A DNA stretch of 64,000 nucleotides from Bacteroidota bacterium (GTDB lineage: Bacteria > Bacteroidota > Bacteroidia > UKL13-3). The position numbers and the translations under genes are program-made. The DNA lies in the NCBI GenBank assembly GCA_027484685.1, contig JAIXSO010000059.1, positions 20,365 to 84,364 on the forward strand, in the 5' to 3' direction. How positions within the stretch are numbered: the stretch's first letter is position 1; every line of letters starts with the position of its first letter. A model generated the notes under the pieces. The model made no database searches. It had not been told where the DNA came from and worked only from the letters and a program-made list of their open reading frames with translations. Shown one piece after another: positions 34,232 to 43,871 of the stretch.

Positions 34232-34696
34232 ATGAAAAAAATTATCTATTCCATTTTGGTTTTTGCAGCAATCGGTATTTTAATAAATGCTTGTTCAAAT
34301 AACCAAAAACCAGCAATCGAGGCCAAAAGTGCAGATTCAAGCGCTGTGCAAACCATTAAAGACCCAAATAGCCCAAAGCCAATGGCATTAATGATGCGCC
34401 AAATGGCTGCCAATGCCGATAGCATGAAAGCTAAGTTATTGCGCGGTGAAAGTTTAGATAGTTTATCATTTCCATTTATTCGTTTTTATTTGGTAGAACC
34501 TACCGATAAAAATGTGTTAGAGCCTCAGTTTTTTAAAAATGCAGATATTTATAAAGCTGCACATAAAGCTGTTTTCGACCATCCTAAAGAGCAAAAGAAA
34601 TATTATAATTTAATGATTAATGCTTGTATTAGCTGTCATGAAAATTATTGCAGTGGCCCATTACGTAGAATCAGAAAAATGCCAATAACTGAGTAA
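34232..34696 (+). CDS. Small lipoprotein with one c-type haem motif
   Basis: 154 residues. Lipobox INAC (Cys21). The only haem-binding signature is CISCH (132-136), near the C-terminus; HENYC follows, and two conserved-looking methionines lie nearby. Methionine-rich MALMMRQMAANADSMKAKLL (51-70) precedes. A monohaem cytochrome-like electron carrier at the outer membrane or in the periplasm is the best reading, though the fold is not a classical cytochrome c. The thioredoxin-like gene starts four bases after its stop. Confidence 0.7.
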   Translation: MKKIIYSILVFAAIGILINACSNNQKPAIEAKSADSSAVQTIKDPNSPKPMALMMRQMAANADSMKAKLLRGESLDSLSFPFIRFYLVEPTDKNVLEPQFFKNADIYKAAHKAVFDHPKEQKKYYNLMINACISCHENYCSGPLRRIRKMPITE

Positions 34697-34700
34697 AACT

Positions 34701-35186
34701 ATGAAAAGTAAAATATTATTAATTGCCATAATTTTGATTAGTTCGTGCGGTATTTTTAAAAATAATTATTCAAAAATTTTGAACGGAAGAGCATCACAAG
34801 CTACATTTACTAAGAGCAAACAATTTGCTTGGTTTGATTCTGAGTATAATGCATATAAAGTAAATACTGAATTGGTTAATCAATTAAAGCCTTTAAAAAA
34901 CGATTTAAAGGTGCTTATTGTAGCTGGTTCGTGGTGTGGTGATACCCAACGTGAACTACCTCGATTTTTTAAAATTGCCAATGAAGTGGGCGTACCAAAT
35001 CAAAACATTGAACTTATAATGGTAGATGAAAGCAAAGTTTCAAGTGCTATTAATGTTTCTGTTTTGCAAGTAACTAATATTCCAACTTTTATATTTTTTA
35101 AAGACGGAAAAGAACAAGGCCGCATCATTGAAAAACCTAAAAATACCTTAGAAGAAGACTTGTGTAATTTACTTCATTTAATGTAA
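34701..35186 (+). CDS. Thioredoxin-fold lipoprotein with a single active-site cysteine
   Basis: 161 residues. Lipobox ISSC (Cys16). A thioredoxin-like domain (about 55-155) has AGSWCGDTQRELPRF in place of the usual W-C-x-x-C motif, so only Cys79 is present, and the cis-proline region TNIPTFIFFKDGKEQGR. A thiol-disulfide oxidoreductase that lacks its resolving cysteine would act as an isomerase, a peroxidase or a binding protein rather than a classical thioredoxin. It is in a likely operon with the cytochrome-like lipoprotein. Confidence 0.78.
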   Translation: MKSKILLIAIILISSCGIFKNNYSKILNGRASQATFTKSKQFAWFDSEYNAYKVNTELVNQLKPLKNDLKVLIVAGSWCGDTQRELPRFFKIANEVGVPNQNIELIMVDESKVSSAINVSVLQVTNIPTFIFFKDGKEQGRIIEKPKNTLEEDLCNLLHLM

Positions 35187-35291
35187 CAAATAGGTAAACA
35201 ATCGTTTGTACTTGTAATTTTATAAAAAATTAAGATTTTGAATTATTAATTAATTATAAAACTTTACATATATTCGTTTTTGGTTTATTAT

Positions 35292-35313
35292 AAAAGTTGT
35301 ATTTGCAACTTTT
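35292..35313 (+). other. Leader hairpin before the PKD gene
   Basis: AAAAGTTG pairs with CAACTTTT around TATTTG, 26 bases before the start codon at 35339. No long T-run follows, so it is more likely an mRNA leader structure than a terminator. Confidence 0.35.
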
Positions 35314-35338
35314 AAGCTAAAATAAACTCATTACATGT

Positions 35339-38300
35339 ATGATAAAAAAGTTTTATATCTTTATTTTTTGTATTTTAACTTTACTAGAAGTAAATGCCCA
35401 AACTTGCACCATAATTCCTAGTTCAAAACTAGTTTGTATAAATAATGCTATTAACTTTACTGTAACTTACACTGCTGGTTTAACTCCTGCAAGTTACGAT
35501 TGGAATTTTGGAAATGCAGTAACAAATTCACAAGCAAGTCCTACTTACAATTACCCCAATACAGGCACATTTATACCCACACTAAAAATAACTTTTACTA
35601 ATAATGCTCAATGTATAGTTTCTGGTGATCCTATAAAAGTGGTTGCATTGCCTACAGCCGATTTTAGAATAACTACACCAACCACACAATGTTTTAAAGG
35701 CAATCAGGTTTGTATTAACGATTCTTCAAGGCCTGGTCCAAGTGGAAGTCCTATTGTTACTCGTACTTTTTTATGGGGAGATGGAGGTTTTGATGTAAGC
35801 AATATTTCTATAAAAAAGCTTTGCCACAATTATGTTAATGCAGCTGGAAGTACTAATTCGTTGGTAATTGAAGTTACCGATACCAATGGTTGTATCAGTC
35901 GTTTTGAAAGAAATAATTCAATTGTAATTTTACCTAAGCAAGATCCTATAAGTTTTACTACACAATACACTGTTCAGTGCAACACCACCCCAGTTACTTT
36001 TTTAAATACATCTATTTTAGCAAGAGCAAAAGTAAGCAAGTTTACTTGGGATTTTGGAGATGGAACATTTGATTCATCTAGTACCAATTGGAATAATTTT
36101 GTGCATAATTATACCAAAGGAGGTTTTTTTTCGCCTAGATTAATTATTACAGATTTAAATGGATGTAAAGATACGTTTACCTTAAATAATGGTGCCCAAA
36201 ATTTAAAGCTAGATGATAAAATTACAATAAACACCATTGATAAATGTTTTAGCAAACAAAGTTATACTTTTTCTGCCCCAGGCTCTGCGGGTGCCAATAT
36301 TTCTTGGGCAGTTTACGGCCCTAATGGCAAGTTGTTTGATACCTTGGTAAATGCAACTTATTTTCAAACTTTAAATAAAAAATTTAATTGCGGTCAATAT
36401 AAAGTTATTATGTATGCCGGCTTGGGTAATTGTAAAATTGTGGTTGATACGCTGGTTGATGTATATGGACCAAATACTATTTTAGCAAATGATACCGTAC
36501 GCCCTGTTAATGAAAACCAGTGTATTCCTAAAGACACTGTGTTTTTTAGGGTTCCGCCACCCGAAATTTCTTGTTTTTATAAAAATGTAACTGAATGGTT
36601 ATGGGATTTTGGTGATGGGTTTGCCCCTCCTTGTACTACCGATACTAAAAATGGTCAGAATGTTGGCGTTAATTGCCGATATAGTAAAGATAGTACCAGA
36701 GTAAAACATCTTTACGATAAAACAAAGCCAGACTGTTATAATGTTAGGCTTACTATTACCGACCCAATTAAAGGATGCAGTGATGTAGATTCCTCATTAG
36801 TTATTTTGGCTGAGCCAAATGCCCATCCTGATTTACCAGCACGCAGAGGATTATATTATTATACCATACCTCCTGGTATAAGCGGGCCGCCTCAAAATTG
36901 TTATAGCAGTGTATTTGTTTTTCAATACGAAGAAACATTGCCTAATTGTGGAAGGGAGAGGGCTTGGATAAATACCGATTCAACTGCGGGTATAAATAGA
37001 TGGGATTCTATTAATCCAAAAAATAATTTTTATATTAAAAGATACCAAGATGTAGCCGACCCTAACGGTTGGGTTACTGTTGGGTTAATTATAAAAAATG
37101 GATTATGTTATGACACTGCTTGGTATCATAATATGTTTCAATTGATAAAAATTAAACCTCAATTTACTACTAAAGTGGAAGGCATTTGTCCACCTTACAA
37201 AGTAACAGTATCGCTTATAGATTCTATTCAAGATAGTTTAACTACTGCTAGGATTAATTTTTCAGGGGTTGATAGCGTGCAAACTTTTTCAATTACTGAT
37301 TCCATTATAAAGCAAAAATCATTTGTGTATAATTCGATGGGAATTAAGAATATTCGGGTTACTTTAACCAATCGAAAGGGTTGCTCGCAATCGTATGATA
37401 CTACTATTTATTTTGGTTATTTTAAAGATTTAACGGTTACCAAACCAACTATTTGCTTAAAGGACTCAACTCAATTTGTGGAAAATATTGAATATTTTTC
37501 AAGAACTACAAATAATTGGAAAAACCCATTACGGGCAGCAGCCAATAAGGAAAAAGCATTTTGGAACTTTGGCGATACCAATGCATTTTTAGATTTAGGA
37601 ATATTCCCAAAATACAAATTTAGGCGTACAGGCAATTTTAAAGTGAGGTTAGCTATTCAAGATAGTCTGGGTTGTAGAGATACCTTTTTATTTAATCAAA
37701 CCATTAAGGTTGTTGATGTAAATGCAGGTATTCAACCAATAAGTGCCAATTTAATTTGTGCACCTAAAATTATTCCATTTAAAGATAACTCTTTTAGTAT
37801 TGATTCATCTTCTATTTACGGTGACCCTAAATATGATAGCATTGTAACTTGGTTTTGGGATTTTGGTGATTTAAAGGCCACTAGTTCTATAAAAGATCCT
37901 TTGCACGATTATACGAGTAACGATAATTTTATTGTTAAACATATGGTAACTACAGCAGCAGGTTGCAAAGATAGTGTGTTAATGCCTTTATCTATTAAAG
38001 GTCCAAAACCTAAATACGCATTTGCAAGTGGCGATACTTTGGGATGCAGTCCGGTTAAACTTAAAATAAATAATACCACAGGAAGTCAATTACAAAGTTG
38101 GCAATGGAAAGTAGATGGGCCAATTAATTTTATTATTTCTACCGATAAAGATACCGCTACTGATTTTTCGTTGGTTAAGGCTGGAAGGTATAGAATTTTG
38201 TTACTTGGAACCGATTCGTTAAAGAATGAAGTTACAGGTCAAATAGTTTATTGTACTTCTGTTTATCCCGATACTTTAAATCCAAGTCAAAAGCCAGTTT

Positions 38301-39124
38301 ATGTTACTGTTTACGATAAACCTTTGGTAAATTTAATTGGTCCTGATAGTGTTTGTCCTAACCAAAATGTCCAATTTATAGCTAAAGCAGATACCATTTA
38401 TAAACAATTTAATTGGATAGTAAGCGATGGTTTTTCAACTGGTTTGAAACCTCGTACTGACACGTTATTTAATTATATATTTAAAGATACAGGTAATTAT
38501 TTTATAAAATTAGCACCAACTACCAATGTGGCAATTACTTGCTTAGATACTGGCTATAAAGCCATTTATGTGCAATCAATAAAAGCCGATTTTGATATTG
38601 ATAATTCCCAATCACCATTTTATAAATTTACCAATAAATCAATTAATGCAGTGGCCTATTATTGGAATTTTGGTCAACCAAGTTCGGGTGCTGAAAACAC
38701 ATCAAATATTCAAAATCCAACACACGATTACAAGAATTTAAACGATAGTTTTAAAATATGTTTAGTAGTTAAAAACGCAGGTGAATGTTTTGATACAACG
38801 TGCAAAGTTTTATTACCAAAATCGCGCTTAATCAATATTCCAAATGTATTTACCCCAAATAATGATGGCGTTAACGATGCATTTGATATTGATATATTTG
38901 GTGAATATTTTTATGAATTGAAAATTTTTAACCGTTGGGGAGGTAAGGTATTTGAAACCACCAAAGATGGTAAAGGCAACGATGGCATTAATTGGAATGG
39001 AAAAACCGATAATGATGGTGGAAACAATCCAGCAGGAGAGTATTTTTATACTTTTAAATATAAATTTAGCGAAGCTGAAAGTGAAAGAACGGTTCACGGA
39101 ACCATTACACTTATAAGAGAATAA
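35339..39124 (+). CDS. Giant PKD-repeat surface protein with T9SS type B (gliding-associated) domain, first of pair
   Basis: 1261 residues. Signal peptide ends VNAQ. Multiple PKD-like beta-sandwich domains are marked by YDWNFGN, FTWDFGDG, WLWDFGDG, FWNFGD, WFWDFGD and YYWNFG. A Cys-containing block near 425-460 (PPCTTDTKNGQNVGVNC) is nearly identical in the next gene. The C-terminal 95 residues are the gliding-motility-associated / T9SS type B domain (IPNVFTPNNDGVNDAF, GTITLIRE). It should be exported through T9SS and held at the surface, probably as an adhesin. The next gene, a paralogue, starts 39 bases later. Confidence 0.87.
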   Translation: MIKKFYIFIFCILTLLEVNAQTCTIIPSSKLVCINNAINFTVTYTAGLTPASYDWNFGNAVTNSQASPTYNYPNTGTFIPTLKITFTNNAQCIVSGDPIKVVALPTADFRITTPTTQCFKGNQVCINDSSRPGPSGSPIVTRTFLWGDGGFDVSNISIKKLCHNYVNAAGSTNSLVIEVTDTNGCISRFERNNSIVILPKQDPISFTTQYTVQCNTTPVTFLNTSILARAKVSKFTWDFGDGTFDSSSTNWNNFVHNYTKGGFFSPRLIITDLNGCKDTFTLNNGAQNLKLDDKITINTIDKCFSKQSYTFSAPGSAGANISWAVYGPNGKLFDTLVNATYFQTLNKKFNCGQYKVIMYAGLGNCKIVVDTLVDVYGPNTILANDTVRPVNENQCIPKDTVFFRVPPPEISCFYKNVTEWLWDFGDGFAPPCTTDTKNGQNVGVNCRYSKDSTRVKHLYDKTKPDCYNVRLTITDPIKGCSDVDSSLVILAEPNAHPDLPARRGLYYYTIPPGISGPPQNCYSSVFVFQYEETLPNCGRERAWINTDSTAGINRWDSINPKNNFYIKRYQDVADPNGWVTVGLIIKNGLCYDTAWYHNMFQLIKIKPQFTTKVEGICPPYKVTVSLIDSIQDSLTTARINFSGVDSVQTFSITDSIIKQKSFVYNSMGIKNIRVTLTNRKGCSQSYDTTIYFGYFKDLTVTKPTICLKDSTQFVENIEYFSRTTNNWKNPLRAAANKEKAFWNFGDTNAFLDLGIFPKYKFRRTGNFKVRLAIQDSLGCRDTFLFNQTIKVVDVNAGIQPISANLICAPKIIPFKDNSFSIDSSSIYGDPKYDSIVTWFWDFGDLKATSSIKDPLHDYTSNDNFIVKHMVTTAAGCKDSVLMPLSIKGPKPKYAFASGDTLGCSPVKLKINNTTGSQLQSWQWKVDGPINFIISTDKDTATDFSLVKAGRYRILLLGTDSLKNEVTGQIVYCTSVYPDTLNPSQKPVYVTVYDKPLVNLIGPDSVCPNQNVQFIAKADTIYKQFNWIVSDGFSTGLKPRTDTLFNYIFKDTGNYFIKLAPTTNVAITCLDTGYKAIYVQSIKADFDIDNSQSPFYKFTNKSINAVAYYWNFGQPSSGAENTSNIQNPTHDYKNLNDSFKICLVVKNAGECFDTTCKVLLPKSRLINIPNVFTPNNDGVNDAFDIDIFGEYFYELKIFNRWGGKVFETTKDGKGNDGINWNGKTDNDGGNNPAGEYFYTFKYKFSEAESERTVHGTITLIRE

Positions 39125-39163
39125 TACTCTTTTAAATATAAACATTGCTAACCTTATAACTGC

Positions 39164-42100
39164 ATGTATAAACGCATTTATTTATATTTAATTATTTTAT
39201 TTTATTCAATAAAAATAAATGCGCAAGTGTGTTCTATTCAAACCAACGACACCATTGTTTGCTTAGGAAATGCCTTAAATTTTAGTACCACATACACATC
39301 AGGGCTAACGCCCACTGCTTACGAATGGGATTACGGCAATGGTGTAAAAAGTACCCAAGGTGCTAATACTTATAATTACACTTCGGCAGGTGTTTTTATT
39401 CCAACTTTAAAAATTACTTTTTCTAATAATTCGCAATGTTTTGCTACTGGTAAAGCTATTAAAGTTGTAGCATTGCCTAAAGCTTATTTCTCTATACTAA
39501 GCGATACTTTTCAATGCTTTAAATACAATGAGGTTTGTATAAAAGATTCGGCTACTCCAGGGAGCAATGGAAGTTTAATAACCAAGCGAACTTTTATTTG
39601 GGGTGATGGAATTTTTGAAACGCAGTTTGGTTTTGGCGATACACTTTGTCATAACTATAGATATACTGCTGGAGGTGTTTACTCTTTGGTTTTAGAGGTA
39701 ACCGACTCAAATAATTGTTTTTCGCGTTTTGAACGTAAGAATGCCATTCGTATTTTACCTCAACTTGAAAAAATTAGCTTTTCAAGTGTGTTAAAAAGGT
39801 GTGATTCTACCCTCATGATTTTTTCAAATACTTCCGCCTTTCCATACAGTAAAGTGCAAAAATTTGTATGGGATTTTGGCGATGGAAAAAAAGACACCAC
39901 ATCGCAAAAGTGGGGCACTTTTAATTATTTATACGATTTTATTGGTGATTATACTGCTAGGTTAATCATTACCGATAAATTTAATTGTACAGATACTGCC
40001 AATAAACTTTTACGCGCCACAAAAAAGGTAATGGATACCAAAGTAACTTTTATTCGTAATAGCCAATGTTATAATTTACAGCCTTTTTCAGTTATTTATA
40101 AAGATGCTGTTGAGCGTGATAGCATCATTTGGAAAGTTTATGATAGTAATAATAAAAGATTGGATTCGGTTTATAATTATGCATTTTTTAGTCCTTTAAT
40201 ATCATACGAGTGCGGTAAATACCGCATTACCATGGATGCTTTTTACGATAATATTTGTAAAATGAGTATTGATACCAGTTTTGAAATATTTGGTCCGCAT
40301 GCCATACTCACACCAAAAGGTATACCTGTAGTTAACCAATACCAATGCAATACCAACGATACTGTGTTTTTTAGAAATCCAATACCAGAATATTCGTGTT
40401 TGAATAATAATATGGGTAATAATTGGTTTTGGGATTTTGGTGATGGATTTGCACCGCCTTGTACCACAGATACCAAAAAGGGGCAGAATTTAGGTATCAA
40501 TTGTAGATACAGTAAAGATAAAGATAACGTAAAACATAAGTTTAATAATATTGGTGAAAACTGTTATTTTGTTAAAATGTATATTGCCGATACTGTCCGC
40601 AATTGTTCACATGTAGATTCAACTAAAGTAGTGATAGGCAATGTAAGTGCTGCACCTGATTTACCCTCTAGAAGAGGTTTATATTATTATACCATGCCTC
40701 CCGGAAAAGAATTACCTCCTCAACATTGCTTTAGGAATACGTTTGTTTTTAAGTTTGATGAAACTTTGCCAAGTTGCGGACGAGAACAAATATGGATTAT
40801 GCCAGATTCTGCGGCACCCAAAAAAAATTGGCTTGGAGTTGACCCATGGATTGATAGTACCGAAATTGTGTATTACAACGTTGGCGATTCTTCAGGTTGG
40901 GTAACGGTAGGCTTAATGGTTAAAAATGGACCTTGTATCGATACTTTTTGGTATCACCGTATGTTTAAAATTATGCCAATTAACCCAAGGTTTAATACTA
41001 CATTCAATTCTAAGTGTTTTCCTTATGCAACAACAATCACTTTTGCCGATTCACTCCAAGATAGCATAAAAAAAGTAGCGGTTAATATTTATAAAATTAA
41101 TGAAAATCCTTATGAGGAAATTTTTGTAAAGTCATTTGTTCAAAATATTACCAAGCAAGATTCAATAATTCATGCTGTAAAATATACTTTTAATGAACCA
41201 TATAGGTATAAAATTGATGCATTGTTAATTAATTCTGATGGTTGTGGTTCATCGTATTCCGAACGTTTAAATATTGGTTATTATCAAACTAAACCAACTA
41301 CTAAAACAGTGGTTTGTGTAACCGACTCTGTAGTGTTTGCAGATGAATTTGAATATTATGGTCAAAAAAACAATAATTGGAAAAATGAAGCTAGGGCTAA
41401 TGCTAATTTAGAAAGATTTTGGTGGAATTTTGGTGATTCAGTGGGGTATCAATTTTTAGGGGTCAACCCAAAACATAAATACGATAGTGTTGAAAATTAT
41501 AATGTCACTTTATTGGTTCAAGACAGTGTGGCCTGTATTGATACCTTAAAGAATTTTTATAACATTAAAGTAGTTGATGTAAAAGCTGCCATTGAACCTA
41601 TTACCAAAAGTTTGTTATGTGCCCCAAAAGCAATTACCTTTAAAAGCAATTCTCACACCATCGATAAATCAGCTAAATATGGACAGAATCCTTTTGATGA
41701 AGTGAATAGTTGGTACTGGGATTTTGGCGATGGTAAAGTGGCAAGTATTTCAAGCAACCCAACCCACGATTATTCAGATAACGATAGTTATAATGTTGTT
41801 CTTAAAATTAGCACTTTGGCAGGTTGTGTTGATAGCACTAGCATGCCTATTACAATTAAAGGGCCCAAACCTAGATACAATTTTGCCATGGGTGATACCT
41901 TTGGTTGTAGTCCTGTAAAATTAACTTTAAATAATACCACCGGTAAACAATTATTAAACTGGCAATGGAAAGTAAATGGTCCCGCTAGTTTTGTGGTTTC
42001 AACCAATAAAGATTCTGCCACTCCTTTTGAGTTGGTTAAAGCAGGTATTTACCGAATTTTATTGTTAGGAACTGATTCCTTTATAAATGAAATAACAGGT

Positions 42101-42985
42101 CAAACTATTTATTGTACATCAATTTATCCTGATACCAATAGTTTAACTCAACGACCAATTTATGTAAGAGTGGAAAATAAACCAACTGTTAAATTAACTG
42201 GGCCTGATACTGTTTGTGTTAATAATCCTTTTTCAATTTCTGCTACGGCCGATGCTGTTTACAAACAGTTTATTTGGCAAACAAACGATGGCTTTAATTC
42301 AGGCATCAAACCTTTTTCCGATTCTGTTTTTAACTATGTTTTTAAAGATTCGGGTAATTATTTTATAAGATTAATTCCAATACCGAGTATAAATATTCAG
42401 TGTATTGATACAGCAATACATCAAATAGTAGCTGGAAAAGTAAATGCTAACTTCGACATTGATGCCACTCAATCGCTATTATTTTTGTTTAAAAATAAAT
42501 CCAAATTTGCCAATGGTTTTGAGTGGGATTTTGGCGACCCTGCTTCAGGAGCAGATAATCAATCGTTTTTAGAAAATCCAACGCATACTTATAAAAACTT
42601 AAACGACAGTTTTAAAGTATGCCTTGTTACCAACACTTTTTCCAAGTGTTTTGATACCATTTGTAAATACATTTTACCTAAACCACATTTAATAAATATA
42701 CCTAATGTATTTACACCAAATAACGATGGGGTAAACGATGCTTTTGATATTGAGATTGTTGGTTATTCAATATATGATTTAGTAATATTTAACCGTTGGG
42801 GAACCAAGGTTTTTGAAGGAGATAAAGATGGCATTGCCAATGATGGCATTAATTGGAATGGTAAAAATTTCAATACTGGGGAGCTTAATACCAATGGTGT
42901 TTACTATTACTCATTTAAGTATAAACTTAATTACGATGAGGTAGAAAAATACGTTCATGGAACAATAACTTTAATTAGAGAATAA
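39164..42985 (+). CDS. Giant PKD-repeat surface protein with T9SS type B domain, second of pair
   Basis: 1273 residues. It has the same architecture as the preceding gene: a signal peptide ending INAQ, PKD-like domains (YEWDYGNG, FVWDFGDG, WFWDFGDG, FWWNFGD, WYWDFGDG, FEWDFGDP), the Cys block PPCTTDTKKGQNLGINC, and the type B domain (IPNVFTPNNDGVNDAF ... HGTITLIRE). The two diverge most in the region from about 640 to 760. They arose by tandem duplication. Probably cotranscribed with the three genes that follow; the next starts five bases later. Confidence 0.87.
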   Translation: MYKRIYLYLIILFYSIKINAQVCSIQTNDTIVCLGNALNFSTTYTSGLTPTAYEWDYGNGVKSTQGANTYNYTSAGVFIPTLKITFSNNSQCFATGKAIKVVALPKAYFSILSDTFQCFKYNEVCIKDSATPGSNGSLITKRTFIWGDGIFETQFGFGDTLCHNYRYTAGGVYSLVLEVTDSNNCFSRFERKNAIRILPQLEKISFSSVLKRCDSTLMIFSNTSAFPYSKVQKFVWDFGDGKKDTTSQKWGTFNYLYDFIGDYTARLIITDKFNCTDTANKLLRATKKVMDTKVTFIRNSQCYNLQPFSVIYKDAVERDSIIWKVYDSNNKRLDSVYNYAFFSPLISYECGKYRITMDAFYDNICKMSIDTSFEIFGPHAILTPKGIPVVNQYQCNTNDTVFFRNPIPEYSCLNNNMGNNWFWDFGDGFAPPCTTDTKKGQNLGINCRYSKDKDNVKHKFNNIGENCYFVKMYIADTVRNCSHVDSTKVVIGNVSAAPDLPSRRGLYYYTMPPGKELPPQHCFRNTFVFKFDETLPSCGREQIWIMPDSAAPKKNWLGVDPWIDSTEIVYYNVGDSSGWVTVGLMVKNGPCIDTFWYHRMFKIMPINPRFNTTFNSKCFPYATTITFADSLQDSIKKVAVNIYKINENPYEEIFVKSFVQNITKQDSIIHAVKYTFNEPYRYKIDALLINSDGCGSSYSERLNIGYYQTKPTTKTVVCVTDSVVFADEFEYYGQKNNNWKNEARANANLERFWWNFGDSVGYQFLGVNPKHKYDSVENYNVTLLVQDSVACIDTLKNFYNIKVVDVKAAIEPITKSLLCAPKAITFKSNSHTIDKSAKYGQNPFDEVNSWYWDFGDGKVASISSNPTHDYSDNDSYNVVLKISTLAGCVDSTSMPITIKGPKPRYNFAMGDTFGCSPVKLTLNNTTGKQLLNWQWKVNGPASFVVSTNKDSATPFELVKAGIYRILLLGTDSFINEITGQTIYCTSIYPDTNSLTQRPIYVRVENKPTVKLTGPDTVCVNNPFSISATADAVYKQFIWQTNDGFNSGIKPFSDSVFNYVFKDSGNYFIRLIPIPSINIQCIDTAIHQIVAGKVNANFDIDATQSLLFLFKNKSKFANGFEWDFGDPASGADNQSFLENPTHTYKNLNDSFKVCLVTNTFSKCFDTICKYILPKPHLINIPNVFTPNNDGVNDAFDIEIVGYSIYDLVIFNRWGTKVFEGDKDGIANDGINWNGKNFNTGELNTNGVYYYSFKYKLNYDEVEKYVHGTITLIRE

Positions 42986-42990
42986 TATAC

Positions 42991-43344
42991 ATGACAAACG
43001 AACAAATTGCTTTAAAATGGTTTGAAGCATTTAATGAACATAACCTTGAAAATTTGCTTTCGCTTTATAGCGATAACGCCCAACATTTTAGCCCAAAACT
43101 AAAAATTAGGCAACCCGAAACCAATGGTTTGATAATTGGAAAAAATGCCTTAAGAGCTTGGTGGGCCGATGCTTTTGAACGATTACCCAATTTGCACTAT
43201 AAAGTAACTTCGTTAACTGCTAATGAACAACGCGTTTTTATGGAATATATTAGGCAAGTGCCAATGGAAGATGATATGCTGGTAGCCGAAGTATTAGAAA
43301 TTGATAAAGGTTTGATAATAGCCTCAAGGGTTTATCATGGATAA
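42991..43344 (+). CDS. SnoaL-like / NTF2-fold protein
   Basis: 117 residues, no signal peptide. MTNEQIALKWFEAFNEHNLE, SLYSDNAQHFSPK and WWADAFERLPNLHYKV follow the pattern of SnoaL-type NTF2-fold proteins (helix, sheet, central pocket). Members include ketosteroid isomerases, cyclases and simple binding proteins; the catalytic set cannot be assigned. It lies directly after the PKD pair and before a small lipoprotein, so it is probably cotranscribed by position only. Confidence 0.75.
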   Translation: MTNEQIALKWFEAFNEHNLENLLSLYSDNAQHFSPKLKIRQPETNGLIIGKNALRAWWADAFERLPNLHYKVTSLTANEQRVFMEYIRQVPMEDDMLVAEVLEIDKGLIIASRVYHG

Positions 43345-43364
43345 TTTTTTTTAAATTTGTGCCA

Positions 43365-43871
43365 ATGAAATTAAGGCTATGGTTTATACCTATTGTTATA
43401 CTACTTTTAAGTAGCTGCCAAAAAAGGTATTGGTACCGTTCGTTTGTATTTGGTGGTGGTAAAAATTTAGTACCCGTAAATGTTGTTATACAAAACGAAA
43501 GCCCAACACTGTTAACCGAAACTTTTGAAAAGGAAATTTTAGCAGCATGCGAAAAACAATTGCTTAAAAAAGGGTACAAAGCCACTGCTAAAAAAGCTAT
43601 TTTTCAGTTTACATTGGTTATTAAAGTAGAAAAATTTAAAGTGAATGGACTTGCCCATTATGGAGGCGAACGCACCATGTTATATCCATATTTTGATAAA
43701 GAAGTAAAAGCTATTTTGTTTGAATGCAAACTTACCCAAAGTAAAAAAGATTTAACTTGGCAAGTATGGGAAAACAGCAACGATTTGTATTTTTTTGGTA
43801 AGCAAAAACGCGATATGCGCAGAAGCAAAGGAATGGTTAAATATTTAATAAGAAGTGCAAAGCAGAAATGA
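43365..43871 (+). CDS. Small lipoprotein, DUF4136-like
   Basis: 168 residues. Lipobox SSC near Cys18 (LLLSSCQKRYWYRSF). The body has one alpha helix (TFEKEILAACEKQLLKKGYK) followed by beta strands, as in DUF4136-type proteins. GTG at 43359 would add two residues; the ATG at 43365 is preferred because it opens the lipoprotein signal. It overlaps the next gene by four bases (ATGA), so translation is likely coupled. Confidence 0.6.
   Translation: MKLRLWFIPIVILLLSSCQKRYWYRSFVFGGGKNLVPVNVVIQNESPTLLTETFEKEILAACEKQLLKKGYKATAKKAIFQFTLVIKVEKFKVNGLAHYGGERTMLYPYFDKEVKAILFECKLTQSKKDLTWQVWENSNDLYFFGKQKRDMRRSKGMVKYLIRSAKQK

Noticed and set aside
35292..35313. Rho-independent terminator before the PKD gene
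   Set aside because: The hairpin is short, A/T-rich and lacks a proper T-run.
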